Origin: Prevotellaceae bacterium UBA4359
GTDB taxonomy: Bacteria > Bacteroidota > Bacteroidia > Bacteroidales > Bacteroidaceae
Direction of reading: 5' to 3'
Length of the DNA stretch: 64,000 nt
NCBI GenBank assembly: GCA_002393555.1
Contig: DGSP01000025.1
Coordinates: 60,663 to 124,662, forward strand
Of the stretch, positions 34,248-43,586 are shown in pieces; within the stretch, counting starts at the first letter, position 1; each line of letters opens with the position of its first letter. The notes beneath the pieces are model-generated. The model did not search any database, had not been told where the DNA came from, and was given only the letters and a program-made list of their open reading frames with translations. A program made the position numbers and the translations under genes.

Positions 34248-35185
34248 CGTTTCTGCACAGAGATAAAATGCACAAGTTTCCAGAAATATTTCTGGATATC
34301 ATACAACAACATCGCAGAGATAACAGATATGATTAAGCCTATCACTAAATCTACCCAGACATTGCCAGAAGCATTACGATAAAACCCAAACAGACCTATC
34401 ATCTGTCCTAAATAAATATCCAAAGAATGCGTACCCATAAATTCCAAAAAAGATCTTAATGGCAATGTGCCATAATCAACATACGGCAATGCATAAATAA
34501 TCAATGGCACAACAAAATAGAACTTGCAATCTTGATACGAGAACAAAGACCATGATGCACAAAAAATGATTAAAGGAAGGGGAGAACGTCCTTCTACTGC
34601 AGATAGAATATAGCACATTATTCCAAGAAAAATTGCAGACCAACGTGCTAAAAAGAACGGATGAATTACTCCATTAAACAGGTAGAATATCGGTATAAGT
34701 CCCCCCAATATTGCCATGTAATGCAACAGGTATTGCCGAAATCTCCTCATCCCATTCAACACAATATAGAGAATTGGGAATGTCACATACGTTACTATCA
34801 GTGCAGGAATAAACCACTCAACAATTTTATTCCCATTAAAAACTGTTATTCCTGAAATCTGCATCAATAATAGACGAGGGATACTTGAGTTTGCAACTTG
34901 TGGTAACAAAAGAAACAATATAATAGAAAACAGTAAATACACAGGGAATAATCGGAACACACGTTTCTTATAAAACTGGCACAATAAAGATTTTTTATAA
35001 GAATGGCACAAGCCATAAGCAGACAAGAAGAAAAAAGCATTGACTCCACAATCGCCCTGATAAAATAGCATCTTAAAAAAATGGAAAATTCCACTATCCT
35101 CATCTCTAAACCCCACAACGTGCCCCATAATTATCAAGAATATTGAGACCCCTTTGATATAATTACAGAATTCTTTTGTAAACAT
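34244..35185 (-). CDS. Acyltransferase-3 family membrane O-acyltransferase
   Basis: The protein is 313 aa from the ATG at 35185 (TGATG with the upstream stop; a GTG lies one codon earlier). It has about ten membrane helices. Family motifs are IKGVSIFLIIMGHVVGF with the catalytic histidine, VNAFFFLSAYGLCHSY and KKRVFRLFPVYLLFS with the conserved arginines. It transfers an acyl (usually acetyl) group to an extracytoplasmic glycan, as OafA does for O-antigen. It is a second acyl-modification enzyme besides the LbH protein. Confidence 0.85.
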   Translation of the reverse strand: MFTKEFCNYIKGVSIFLIIMGHVVGFRDEDSGIFHFFKMLFYQGDCGVNAFFFLSAYGLCHSYKKSLLCQFYKKRVFRLFPVYLLFSIILFLLLPQVANSSIPRLLLMQISGITVFNGNKIVEWFIPALIVTYVTFPILYIVLNGMRRFRQYLLHYMAILGGLIPIFYLFNGVIHPFFLARWSAIFLGIMCYILSAVEGRSPLPLIIFCASWSLFSYQDCKFYFVVPLIIYALPYVDYGTLPLRSFLEFMGTHSLDIYLGQMIGLFGFYRNASGNVWVDLVIGLIISVISAMLLYDIQKYFWKLVHFISVQKR

Positions 35186-36090
35186 CACGAATTCCCGTAT
35201 AAATTGACAACTCTTTTATACCTATCTTCCAATCCTTTCACTGATAAAATTTCTTTGCCACTGGCAAAATGATAGTAATCCTGAATTGGTGAAAACATCT
35301 TATCATCTGATATAGCCATACGCTGCCGCAAAAAACACAATGGGACATTCCCCACAAAAGAAGCCCAGCGGCTAAATGTACTAATGGGGCCAATAATTCT
35401 GTCGCACAGTCCTAAAGCATACAGATCGTAAGCAGCATTGAGCATCATCGGCTGCATAATACACATCCCTTCGAATGCTGTCGTCTCATACTTCTCATTC
35501 GTGGAAATGTAAAAGCAAACCTTCTTGTCGCTGTACAACCGGAGCAACTGATTCATAAAATCTCTGTATTGAGCACTACTGAAATAATATTTCCCATTCA
35601 AAAAGTTCCGGTAGTCACCCTTCCGCATATGTACACCCACAATAAAATAGCCTTCCGAACGAAAATGCCAGAAAAGCTCCTCCACACTTTCTTTAATTTC
35701 CTTGTTAGGCATGAACAACGAAATAATTTCCTGCTTGTATTCTTTTATGTATTGAGTCGAATCTCTAGTCGACCATCCTTGAATGAACCCCAATGACGGC
35801 GCAATCTTTGTTTTATAACAAAACATACTTGCCAACTTATTATTGGGAAACACACGATGAGAAAGATAATTATATTTATCATATCCTATTATATTTATTC
35901 CCCTTGTATTATACAAAGGAAAAGAAACATATTTGCCACTCCTTAATAAGTCATAATCTTTAATACTTTTATCCCAATATAAAATATAAACATGTGCGTT
36001 ATTAGCAATAGCCCATCCTATAGAATCGACATAGGACCAAAACCTGTTACATGTTTGACCTGGTGCATCTGTTATTACACGAAACTTCAT
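35185..36090 (-). CDS. GT11-like alpha-1,2-fucosyltransferase
   Basis: The 301-aa protein carries VGVHMRKGDYRNFLNGKYYF near residue 155, the HxRxGDY-type GDP-fucose-binding motif of GT11. The later DLYALGLCDRIIGPISTFSRWASFVG matches the family's second conserved block. The classical HxRRxDY has Lys/Gly changes, so donor specificity is not certain. Fucosylation of surface glycans is a known host-mimicry strategy in gut Bacteroidales; here that remains inference. The stop shares one base with the next start. Confidence 0.75.
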   Translation of the reverse strand: MKFRVITDAPGQTCNRFWSYVDSIGWAIANNAHVYILYWDKSIKDYDLLRSGKYVSFPLYNTRGINIIGYDKYNYLSHRVFPNNKLASMFCYKTKIAPSLGFIQGWSTRDSTQYIKEYKQEIISLFMPNKEIKESVEELFWHFRSEGYFIVGVHMRKGDYRNFLNGKYYFSSAQYRDFMNQLLRLYSDKKVCFYISTNEKYETTAFEGMCIMQPMMLNAAYDLYALGLCDRIIGPISTFSRWASFVGNVPLCFLRQRMAISDDKMFSPIQDYYHFASGKEILSVKGLEDRYKRVVNLYGNS

Positions 36091-37196
36091 ACTAACACTT
36101 TTTCAATTTGTCCCATTGTCTGCTCCAAATTGAAATATCGAGATCGTTCTAAACTTTTCATTCTAAGCTCCTTCACATATTGAGGATTGTCCAAGAATCT
36201 TTTCATTCCACGGTAAATGCCATCAACACTATTATTGACCAATAATCCATATTCAGAATCGCCAACAAGTTCATTAGGCCCTGAACAATTTGTTGAAATT
36301 ATAGGCAAGCCTAATATCATCGCCTCAAGGATTACTAACGAAAAACCTTCCGCTCTTGAAGAACAGACAAAACAATCAGCCTTTGCAATAATCGGAAATG
36401 GATTATTCATATACCCCAGAAGTCGAACATTCCTCTCTAAACCCTCATGGCTGATTTGCTGTTCTAAGGCACGACGTTCTTCTCCTTCTCCAATAATAAG
36501 AACCTCAAAATGAAAATTCTCTTTTTGCAATCGTGCTACAGCCTCCAAAAGACGGTCATACCCTTTTTGTTTTGTAAGTCTTCCACTTGTCACAAAAATA
36601 AAACCCTCTATCATAAGATCTTTCATCCATGGTTCCTTAGACTTTGAAATAATCTCTTTTGAAGGAACCGGATTATATATATATATGGATGACTGCAGAT
36701 TTGGGAACAATATATCGTTTACATTCTTCACACTTTCAGACACGGCTATAACCTGATGAAAATTCTTATAACAAATTCGTTCTTCCTTTCTATTTCTGAA
36801 AGCCACATCTGTCCAATGATTATTTTTCAAATCAATATGAACCCACGCTATTTTTTTCGAGTGAGGGTTGGTAGAACCACTGACAATCCGCGTAGAATAG
36901 CCTTCAATAAAGGCCACTTCAGTATCATACTTCCCTTTGACGAACAATCTGTAAAACAATAAAGGAGAAAAATACTGATATACAAAAGTTTTTAGATAAT
37001 CACTCCATTTCCCATGTCCATAGATATATCGATAAGTTATATCCGAAGGATAGTTGTCATCAAGTTTTTCCCAATGTAATGAATAGAGCGTTATTTCGAA
37101 CCTCTGTCTGTCTAAGTGGCGGAGCAATGTCTGCAACACCTTTTCTGCACCTCCTCCATATAATGAATTAACAAAAAAAACAACCTTACGTTTCAT
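36087..37196 (-). CDS. GT4 glycosyltransferase (paralogue of 37193 and 44891)
   Basis: The 369-aa protein begins KVVFFVNSLYGGGAEKVLQT and includes KIAWVHIDLKNNHWTDVAFR, FVTSGRLTKQKGYDRLLEAV and an intact EX7E motif in SRAEGFSLVILEAM. It is similar in layout and several motifs to the genes at 37193-38335 and 44891-46003, suggesting duplication within the operon. Donor unknown. Confidence 0.85.
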   Translation of the reverse strand: MKRKVVFFVNSLYGGGAEKVLQTLLRHLDRQRFEITLYSLHWEKLDDNYPSDITYRYIYGHGKWSDYLKTFVYQYFSPLLFYRLFVKGKYDTEVAFIEGYSTRIVSGSTNPHSKKIAWVHIDLKNNHWTDVAFRNRKEERICYKNFHQVIAVSESVKNVNDILFPNLQSSIYIYNPVPSKEIISKSKEPWMKDLMIEGFIFVTSGRLTKQKGYDRLLEAVARLQKENFHFEVLIIGEGEERRALEQQISHEGLERNVRLLGYMNNPFPIIAKADCFVCSSRAEGFSLVILEAMILGLPIISTNCSGPNELVGDSEYGLLVNNSVDGIYRGMKRFLDNPQYVKELRMKSLERSRYFNLEQTMGQIEKVLV

Positions 37197-38335
37197 TCTG
37201 CAAGCAATGCTTCAATAGGCTTCATCAAACTCTTTATGGTAAAATTCCTTCCTCTCTCAATGGCCTTTTGGCGATAATGCTCCAGCTGAGTCTCATTCAT
37301 CAAAAGCCGTTTCATGCCTTCATACAAAGCAGTTTCGTCATTTTCAGTGATGACGCCACACTCCCCATCTTTCAGCAGTTCAGCCATGCCACTGCAATCA
37401 GTAGTAATGACCGGAAGTCCAAGGATTAGGGCTTCAGTGACAGCAGTGCTATAACCTTCCGATAAAGAAGAACAAACAAACAAATCACCCATGCGCAAAT
37501 ACTTATATGGATTGGCATGGAAGCCAAGAAGACTTACATGTTCTTGCAAACAATGTTCTTCAATGTAGTTTTCCAACATTTCTCTTTCTGATCCATCACC
37601 CAGTATCCACAAATTCACATCAACTCTCTCGTCCGTCAATCTCTTCACAATTTTTAGTAACCGCATGTAGGCTTTTTGTGGCTCCAATCGTCCAACCGTC
37701 ACTAGAAGTATCGACTCTGGACGTTTCAGAGCAATAGGCTCTTGAGAACTTGTTAGGATAGCGTCAGAGTAAATAGGATTATAGATGGTGGTAGCTAGCA
37801 CATCGACTTGAGGAAACTCCAGATGGAATGCCGCAACAACAGTGTCTGACACTCCAACAATATGGACGTACCGTGCATAAGCCTCCGACTCTTCTTTCAA
37901 ATCGCGATACACCCTTCTTGTCCAATGGTTCTGATGCAAGTCGATATGCACCCAAGCATATTTTAGAGCCTTCCGATTCGTAGAATGGCTCAACAGTTTC
38001 GTTGCAAATCCCTCCACAAACGCAACTTCTACATCATTCCCCTGCGGAACAAACAAGCGATAGACCCACGAAAGGGGCAACCAACGATACACAAGGTGAT
38101 GTTTTAGTTTATAGATCAGATTTTGAAAGCCGCTTCTCCCCGCAAGGTCATTCAATATTGCTCGGTATACCACCTGCTCCTTCACCACCTCTTCATACTT
38201 TCCACCGCCACTAATTGCACAAACCGTTACATCAAATCGTTCCTTATCAATATGCTGCACCAAAGTAGTCAGCACCTTCTCTGCCCCACCACCAGCCAAC
38301 GATTCTATCAAAAACAAAACTTTACGCTTCACCAT
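37193..38335 (-). CDS. GT4 glycosyltransferase (intact paralogue of 44891)
   Basis: The protein is 380 aa from the ATG at 38335 (the preceding TTG is less likely). It begins KRKVLFLIESLAGGGAEKVL, with VTVGRLEPQKAYMRLLKIV (donor Arg and Lys present) and SLSEGYSTAVTEALILGLP (both EX7E glutamates). Much of the length is nearly identical in order to the gene at 44891-46003, for example YIPQGNDVEVA-like and GFATKLLSHS stretches, but there these residues are lost. The start overlaps the GH105-like gene's 3' end by 14 bases. Confidence 0.85.
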   Translation of the reverse strand: MVKRKVLFLIESLAGGGAEKVLTTLVQHIDKERFDVTVCAISGGGKYEEVVKEQVVYRAILNDLAGRSGFQNLIYKLKHHLVYRWLPLSWVYRLFVPQGNDVEVAFVEGFATKLLSHSTNRKALKYAWVHIDLHQNHWTRRVYRDLKEESEAYARYVHIVGVSDTVVAAFHLEFPQVDVLATTIYNPIYSDAILTSSQEPIALKRPESILLVTVGRLEPQKAYMRLLKIVKRLTDERVDVNLWILGDGSEREMLENYIEEHCLQEHVSLLGFHANPYKYLRMGDLFVCSSLSEGYSTAVTEALILGLPVITTDCSGMAELLKDGECGVITENDETALYEGMKRLLMNETQLEHYRQKAIERGRNFTIKSLMKPIEALLAE

Positions 38336-39401
38336 CAAAAGAATCTATTTTTTTCGACAGCCTCAGTGCAAGACCCTGCACAAAGGGCATGACCGAGAAA
38401 ATCTGTGAATAATAGCCGATGCCATAGGTATCTCCTTGACAATAATCCACTGCGCCATTACGCCGTGTGGCTTTCATAAGTGCCTTTTCTGTTTTTCGTG
38501 CAGCATCCAGGAATGTTGCATCTTTCGACTGTTCATACGCACAAAGGAAGAGTAAGCCGATTAACACCGTAGCGGATGCCTCCATCCTCGATTGCGGATT
38601 GAACACAAAACAGCCAAAGCCCCCATCGACTTTTTGATGAGGCAACAATGCCTTTGCCAATTTCATGATACGCTCATTCTGCCCCTCCATATCTGCTGTT
38701 TCTATCAATGCCAAGATATACCAACCGATTCCACGCCCCCAATCAAAGACACCCATCGGAAGATTTGTTTCCAAATTAAACGCATGTGCAGGAAAGACAC
38801 CATTCAAAATGGCCTTGTCATATTCTTCCATTTGTCGTTTTGCCAAATCATCCCATCCACAGGCATGCAGGAATGGAAGCACCATGCCCAATGTGTCCAC
38901 AAAACGGACATTTTTTACCCAAGGTCTATAATAAATGGTTCCTTGCTCTTTTACATTCTGAAATTGTTCCAACATCTTGACTTCTACTTGCGGATTCAGA
39001 CATTCACTTTTTTTCAAAGCATACGCCAAAAGTAAATCCTCCGGCATAACATTCCTTACATTCAGTGCATCAGGATGGAGACGTGCATATTCTACAGCAC
39101 TCACTTGTCCTAACCCAAGCAATAGGCCTGCATCTTGCCATGTCTGAATAGTTGAGTTACGATATTTCCCTCTGATGATGTCCCATAAAACCAATCGATT
39201 TTGTGCCGTTTGCCTCACTGTTGGAGCATGTCTCAGCCACTCCTTAGCCTTTCGTTCCACCGCTTGCTGCCAGACATTCCGCTCTTGCCATCGCCCGATG
39301 TGAATACGAAGAAGCCATTCATGAAGATTTACAAAGGCATCCACCATCACAAAGAGCAGACAAACAGCAACAATTAGAAGTAAGACCAAAGTTAGAGGCA
39401 T
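38322..39401 (-). CDS. Membrane-anchored GH105/GH88-like (alpha/alpha)6-barrel protein
   Basis: The 359-aa protein has an N-terminal membrane anchor (LTLVLLLIVAVCLLFVMVDAF). The body resembles unsaturated-glucuronyl/rhamnogalacturonyl hydrolases: VRFVDTLGMVLPFLHACGW (family active-site Asp region) and GVFDWGRGIGWYILALIE (WxRGxGW signature), then GGFGCFVFNPQSRMEASAT. These enzymes hydrolyse unsaturated sugars left by polysaccharide lyases, but this copy lies among glycosyltransferases. It may trim or edit the glycan made here, probably in the periplasm. Anchor and fold are seen; the role is inference. Confidence 0.7.
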   Translation of the reverse strand: MPLTLVLLLIVAVCLLFVMVDAFVNLHEWLLRIHIGRWQERNVWQQAVERKAKEWLRHAPTVRQTAQNRLVLWDIIRGKYRNSTIQTWQDAGLLLGLGQVSAVEYARLHPDALNVRNVMPEDLLLAYALKKSECLNPQVEVKMLEQFQNVKEQGTIYYRPWVKNVRFVDTLGMVLPFLHACGWDDLAKRQMEEYDKAILNGVFPAHAFNLETNLPMGVFDWGRGIGWYILALIETADMEGQNERIMKLAKALLPHQKVDGGFGCFVFNPQSRMEASATVLIGLLFLCAYEQSKDATFLDAARKTEKALMKATRRNGAVDYCQGDTYGIGYYSQIFSVMPFVQGLALRLSKKIDSFDGEA

Positions 39402-39404
39402 CAC

Positions 39405-40394
39405 CTAAAAGTAACGTTTAAGAACAGGCATGAAACAGAATTTCATGCACAAATACACCACGTATTCCTTCCAACTATCGAACACATTTCTATAGCCTAT
39501 CACATGCATCGCATCCTTCATCATCGGAAGCCGAAGCACCTCACTAATATATTTTTCCTTTGGTTCTCCATTTGCTTTACGATTAGCCATTAACATACGG
39601 CTATAGTTTTTCACAGCCCTATCAGCAAGATCAAAACTAAATGGAGTCAACTTATCCCAAGCATTTTTCCGAATGATTTCCCTCTTTTTCTTGTATAACA
39701 CAGATAACGACTCTTCCAGATAAGGACGATATTGCGTTTCATGCATAATACTATGTCTATTGTCTATCCGATATCGATAAGGGGCATAATCCGTCAAGTA
39801 AACTGAACGCGCATAAGAAAAGATCTCCATCATGAATACGGTATCTTCACCCACACGAATTCGCGAGTCAAAACTAACAGGATATTCCAAAAGGAAAGAG
39901 CGTCTTATTATATAACGCCAAATGAAAGAAAAGTCATCCGATGCTTGCGGTTTCTTCGTGGACTTCAGCAATGCAGTGGGTGGTAAAACTTCTCCACACT
40001 TCATTGAAAAACGTGAAAGTTGCCTATCTGGACATGTTTCATACGAAAAGCCAAGCACATCCACCTGAGTCTTTTCCATCAACTCCACCAATTGCGCATA
40101 GGCATGTCCCTCAATAAAGTCATCTGCATCTTGAAACAAAATATACCTTCCTGTAGCACATTCCAATCCCTTAGAACGAGCAATAGATGGACCTGCATTG
40201 TTTTGAGGTAGAACTTTGATGCGCTTATCTTTAGATGCGTATGCTTCTAATATTTCCGCAGAAGAATCAGAACTTCCATCATTCACACATATACACTCCC
40301 AATCGCTAAAAGATTGAGAAACAATACTCTCTAAGCACTCTTCTAAATATTGTTCTGCATTATATACTGGAATAATGACTGTTATTTGAGGCAT
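39405..40394 (-). CDS. GT2 glycosyltransferase
   Basis: The 329-aa protein has ITVIIPVYNAEQYLEECLES, ECICVNDGSSDSSAEILEAY, AGPSIARSKGLECATGRYI and FQDADDFIEGHAY. VGEDTVFMMEIFSYA is the expected acceptor-base region. It is of the same subclass as the GT2 at 33270-34247. The C-terminus (YVVYLCMKFCFMPVLKRYF) looks membrane-associated. The ATG shares one base with the previous stop. Confidence 0.85.
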   Translation of the reverse strand: MPQITVIIPVYNAEQYLEECLESIVSQSFSDWECICVNDGSSDSSAEILEAYASKDKRIKVLPQNNAGPSIARSKGLECATGRYILFQDADDFIEGHAYAQLVELMEKTQVDVLGFSYETCPDRQLSRFSMKCGEVLPPTALLKSTKKPQASDDFSFIWRYIIRRSFLLEYPVSFDSRIRVGEDTVFMMEIFSYARSVYLTDYAPYRYRIDNRHSIMHETQYRPYLEESLSVLYKKKREIIRKNAWDKLTPFSFDLADRAVKNYSRMLMANRKANGEPKEKYISEVLRLPMMKDAMHVIGYRNVFDSWKEYVVYLCMKFCFMPVLKRYF

Positions 40395-41305
40395 CAGTTT
40401 ATAACTTTTACAATTTGAGATTGATATTCTTGATTGACATTGTCATCATCGCCAGAATACCCTCCTGCTTCATTGACATACTTTCCTTCTACCGGAACTT
40501 TATGATCTACTTGCTTCAAGAACCATTCATATTCTATATCCAAATGTCCTATATCTATTGCTTGGTATCCAACACGACTCAAATCTGCAGCCAGCACAGT
40601 TGCTGTAGGCCCTAAGGCTATTAAGACCAAACTATTTTTGTCATAATTCTCCACGTCCTCCAGCAACTCATCATAACGTTCAAAAGCATTTATAACAGAA
40701 GCCAATATTCTCTTAATACTTCGTACGTTATCGAATAAATCATTCCCTATGCCTAACCTTGTTTTCTCTCCTTCGACAATCAACAAATCTCTTCCATTCC
40801 ACAACTGTTTCCATAACTGGAAGCATTCAACAGCAATAGTCTTATCCTGATAAGGAAGGTAACATCGAGAAACAAATGCATCATAATATATTCGATTCTT
40901 GTCAAGAAGATTGTACCACATCTTTCTGCTACGCGACATATATTCTCTCCAAAATATTTTATCGTGTTCTGTATAAATGGCCAATGAGCCAAATACATTA
41001 GGAATACATACTATTAAATTTGAATCATCACTCTGCAAAATTTCTGACAAACGCTTTTGTAAGTGCGGATGAAACCTTTGAAAAGAAATATTCCTCCCCA
41101 TAACCAACTTCATTTCTCCATCACCAAAACGGCTCACAGAACATCCCGTATCAAGAACATATAGAATCGTTTCCCGAATTGAAGCCACTTTGGGGACTTT
41201 GTGTGTATTTCTATAAAAGAAATCATATACAAGCTGAATTTTATCCCGCAATAAAACCCATTGGTCAAATGACCAATTCCACAAATCAACAAGTAATTTT
41301 TTCAT
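40394..41305 (-). CDS. GT-D fold glycosyltransferase (DUF1792 type)
   Basis: The 303-aa protein shows CSVSRFGDGEMKLVMGRNIS near residue 55, the RFGDGE metal/nucleotide motif of the DUF1792 (GT-D) family. LIVEGEKTRLGIGNDLFDN and LVLIALGPTATVLAADL follow, and the end (VGYQAIDIGHLDIEYEWFL) is also typical. The family was first defined as a third sugar transferase on streptococcal glycoproteins. Here it probably adds one sugar to the repeat unit. No membrane segment. Confidence 0.8.
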   Translation of the reverse strand: MKKLLVDLWNWSFDQWVLLRDKIQLVYDFFYRNTHKVPKVASIRETILYVLDTGCSVSRFGDGEMKLVMGRNISFQRFHPHLQKRLSEILQSDDSNLIVCIPNVFGSLAIYTEHDKIFWREYMSRSRKMWYNLLDKNRIYYDAFVSRCYLPYQDKTIAVECFQLWKQLWNGRDLLIVEGEKTRLGIGNDLFDNVRSIKRILASVINAFERYDELLEDVENYDKNSLVLIALGPTATVLAADLSRVGYQAIDIGHLDIEYEWFLKQVDHKVPVEGKYVNEAGGYSGDDDNVNQEYQSQIVKVIN

Positions 41306-41308
41306 GCA

Positions 41309-42259
41309 TCAATCTTTGAACATCGCAATTTTCTCAAAAATACCATATTTCTCGAATACAGCCTTAATCTGTACATCGTTAAGAATTTCCCCATTACTAT
41401 TAACATTTCTCAATGCAATGGCTTGAGCATCTGGATTTCCAATACATCTAAACAAACCTGGACGGGGATTAGCATATCGCACCTTCGTACCTTTCTTCAA
41501 CGACATAGCATTAAACCACACATCATCAGCATATTTACAAATATCAAGAAAAACTTCCTCATTCAACACCTCTACATCTAAAGAATTTGGGGGGTATAAG
41601 ACACCACCAAAGCCTTCATAAAACAAAAAAAGAGAGTCTTCCACCAATCCTGTCACCGTCGGCCAATCAAGCAATGATTTATAGCTTTCGTATAGATTTT
41701 TGGGAATGAAATGCACCCAATTTGCACAAATGCAGTCATTCGCATTTTTGTATGCATTCACCAAGTGTTCTAACGCATCTATTGGATAAAGGATATCATC
41801 ATCTATTGTTACTATTGCACTATTAGGAAACTCTTTTAGAGCTGGAACTAATTTGGTATATGAGCGTACATCCTTACAGTAGCGGACTTCTAACCCTCTC
41901 TCCATCTGATTCTGCAATGTGACAGGAAGCGGGTCTTTCTTATATTCTTCAGACAGCCAAAGGATTATCCTATTGGGGAGCATCGTACCCTGCATGATTG
42001 ACTCAATGGCAAGGTACACATCATTGATACGATAACTATGTGTCGTCAATGATACGATAATCTCCGTCTCTGCAATCTTAGAGTCTGTCGTTCCTTTCCG
42101 CTTAGAATTAATCACATACTGATTCAATTCATCCACCTTACATTTGTAGTACAATCTGTTCACCACATCATTGGCATTGGATTCTACTATCATTTTTGTG
42201 GACTTCACAATTCCCCTTTGAAGATGTAGTGGGGCGGTCAATTTATCAATTATATTCAT
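41309..42259 (-). CDS. Probable GT-A glycosyltransferase of a poorly described family
   Basis: The 316-aa protein has a GT-A-like start delayed to about residue 65 (EIIVSLTTHSYRINDVYLAI, IESIMQGTMLPNRIILWLSE). A DXD-like AIVTIDDDILYPIDALEHLV and a late KYADDVWFNAMSLKKGTKV follow. The first 60 residues are helical and specific to this group. It resembles putative glycosyltransferases in other capsule loci, but no characterised relative was recognised. Confidence 0.65.
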   Translation of the reverse strand: MNIIDKLTAPLHLQRGIVKSTKMIVESNANDVVNRLYYKCKVDELNQYVINSKRKGTTDSKIAETEIIVSLTTHSYRINDVYLAIESIMQGTMLPNRIILWLSEEYKKDPLPVTLQNQMERGLEVRYCKDVRSYTKLVPALKEFPNSAIVTIDDDILYPIDALEHLVNAYKNANDCICANWVHFIPKNLYESYKSLLDWPTVTGLVEDSLFLFYEGFGGVLYPPNSLDVEVLNEEVFLDICKYADDVWFNAMSLKKGTKVRYANPRPGLFRCIGNPDAQAIALRNVNSNGEILNDVQIKAVFEKYGIFEKIAMFKD

Positions 42260-42298
42260 TTTATGCTTATAACAACATTATTATAAACTCTGTTTTGA

Positions 42299-43582
42299 TT
42301 ACCCCCCATATGGTTCTAACCCCAAAAAACCCTCCCAACGGGCAGACAACGGGTGTCCAAACTGTTCCGTGCTACCATCTACATGGATGTTGGCACATCT
42401 TTTTGCCCACAACGTCCGAGTAACTCGATTTTGGCTATGTTGGTTAACTTCAAACTCAAGAACATAATCACCTTTACTGATATATCTGGGCAAATGAATT
42501 TTTCGGTGAAGCGAAAATTTCCCTACTGGCACATCTTCCACGAGTCCTTTATAAGCACCTTCTGAATAGGTTGCCATAGGCATATCGCTCTGATTGAAGA
42601 ATTTGAGTTGGACATTTGCCTTGAACGGTTCTACAGTTACACCTTCAAAGAGCACCTCTAGATACTCTTGATTGCTGGTGATGGTACTCTCCGTGTATGG
42701 AGTACCATTAATCTCTATCTTATCTACTGTGATATAGGATGCCAATTCATCGATATGGTCTGTAATAAGCCCCTGCTCTACTTGAAAATTATTATTCAGA
42801 TAATAATTGACAGCCTCGTCAGTCGTTCCATCAAATGCCAAAGTTCCGTTCTCCAATACAACGCCTCGCGTACACAAGTTTTTTACGGCAGCCATATTAT
42901 GACTCACAAATAAAACGGTTCTGCCCTCACCTTTTGAAACATCTTGCATCTTACCGATAGCCTTTTTCTGGAATTCAGCATCACCGACAGTCAAGACCTC
43001 GTCCACAACTAATATTTCAGGTTCAAGGAAGGCTGCTACGGCGAAGCCGAGGCGGACGGTCATACCTGAGGAATAGCGTTTGACGGGGGTATCTAAATAG
43101 CGTTCTACACCTGCAAAATCTACGATTTCATCAAGTTTGCGAGTGATTTCCTTTTTGGTCATACCCATGATGGAACCATTCATGTAGATGTTTTCACGTC
43201 CAGTCATTTCGGGATGGAAACCTGTACCCACTTCGAGAAGAGAGGCAATTCGCCCTTGATAGCGGATGGAACCTGTTGAAGGAGAGGTGATACGAGAAAG
43301 AAGTTTGAGAAGAGTCGATTTCCCCGCACCGTTCTTACCAATGATACCGACCACATCGCCTTGCTCTACTTTGAAAGATATATCGCGGAGTGCCCACACA
43401 TAGTCGGAATGTCCCTTTTTGCTACGGTCGTTCGTCTCCCCTATCCTTAAATATGGGTCTTCCTTGCGCAAGACATTCATCGTCCACCACCGATTGAGGT
43501 CATGGGAGAGAGTACCTGTTCCCACACGACCCAGTCGATACATCTTACCTACATTTTCAAATTCAATTGCTATGTTGCTCAT
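42299..43582 (-). CDS. wzt: ABC transporter ATPase with glycan-binding C-domain (Wzt-like)
   Basis: The 427-aa protein has Walker A GIIGKNGAGKSTLL (about 77-90), signature RYSSGMTVRLGFA (about 168), Walker B PEILVVDEVL (about 190) and SHNMAAV. After about 250 residues a beta-rich C-terminal domain follows (Wzt_C type: TSNQEYLEVLFEGV, KANVQLKFFNQSDMP), which in O-antigen exporters binds the finished non-reducing end. It powers export of undecaprenyl-linked glycan with the Wzm-like permease at 44035. The S23-type cassette sits exactly between the two genes. Confidence 0.9.
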   Translation of the reverse strand: MSNIAIEFENVGKMYRLGRVGTGTLSHDLNRWWTMNVLRKEDPYLRIGETNDRSKKGHSDYVWALRDISFKVEQGDVVGIIGKNGAGKSTLLKLLSRITSPSTGSIRYQGRIASLLEVGTGFHPEMTGRENIYMNGSIMGMTKKEITRKLDEIVDFAGVERYLDTPVKRYSSGMTVRLGFAVAAFLEPEILVVDEVLTVGDAEFQKKAIGKMQDVSKGEGRTVLFVSHNMAAVKNLCTRGVVLENGTLAFDGTTDEAVNYYLNNNFQVEQGLITDHIDELASYITVDKIEINGTPYTESTITSNQEYLEVLFEGVTVEPFKANVQLKFFNQSDMPMATYSEGAYKGLVEDVPVGKFSLHRKIHLPRYISKGDYVLEFEVNQHSQNRVTRTLWAKRCANIHVDGSTEQFGHPLSARWEGFLGLEPYGG

Positions 43583-43586
43583 ATTT

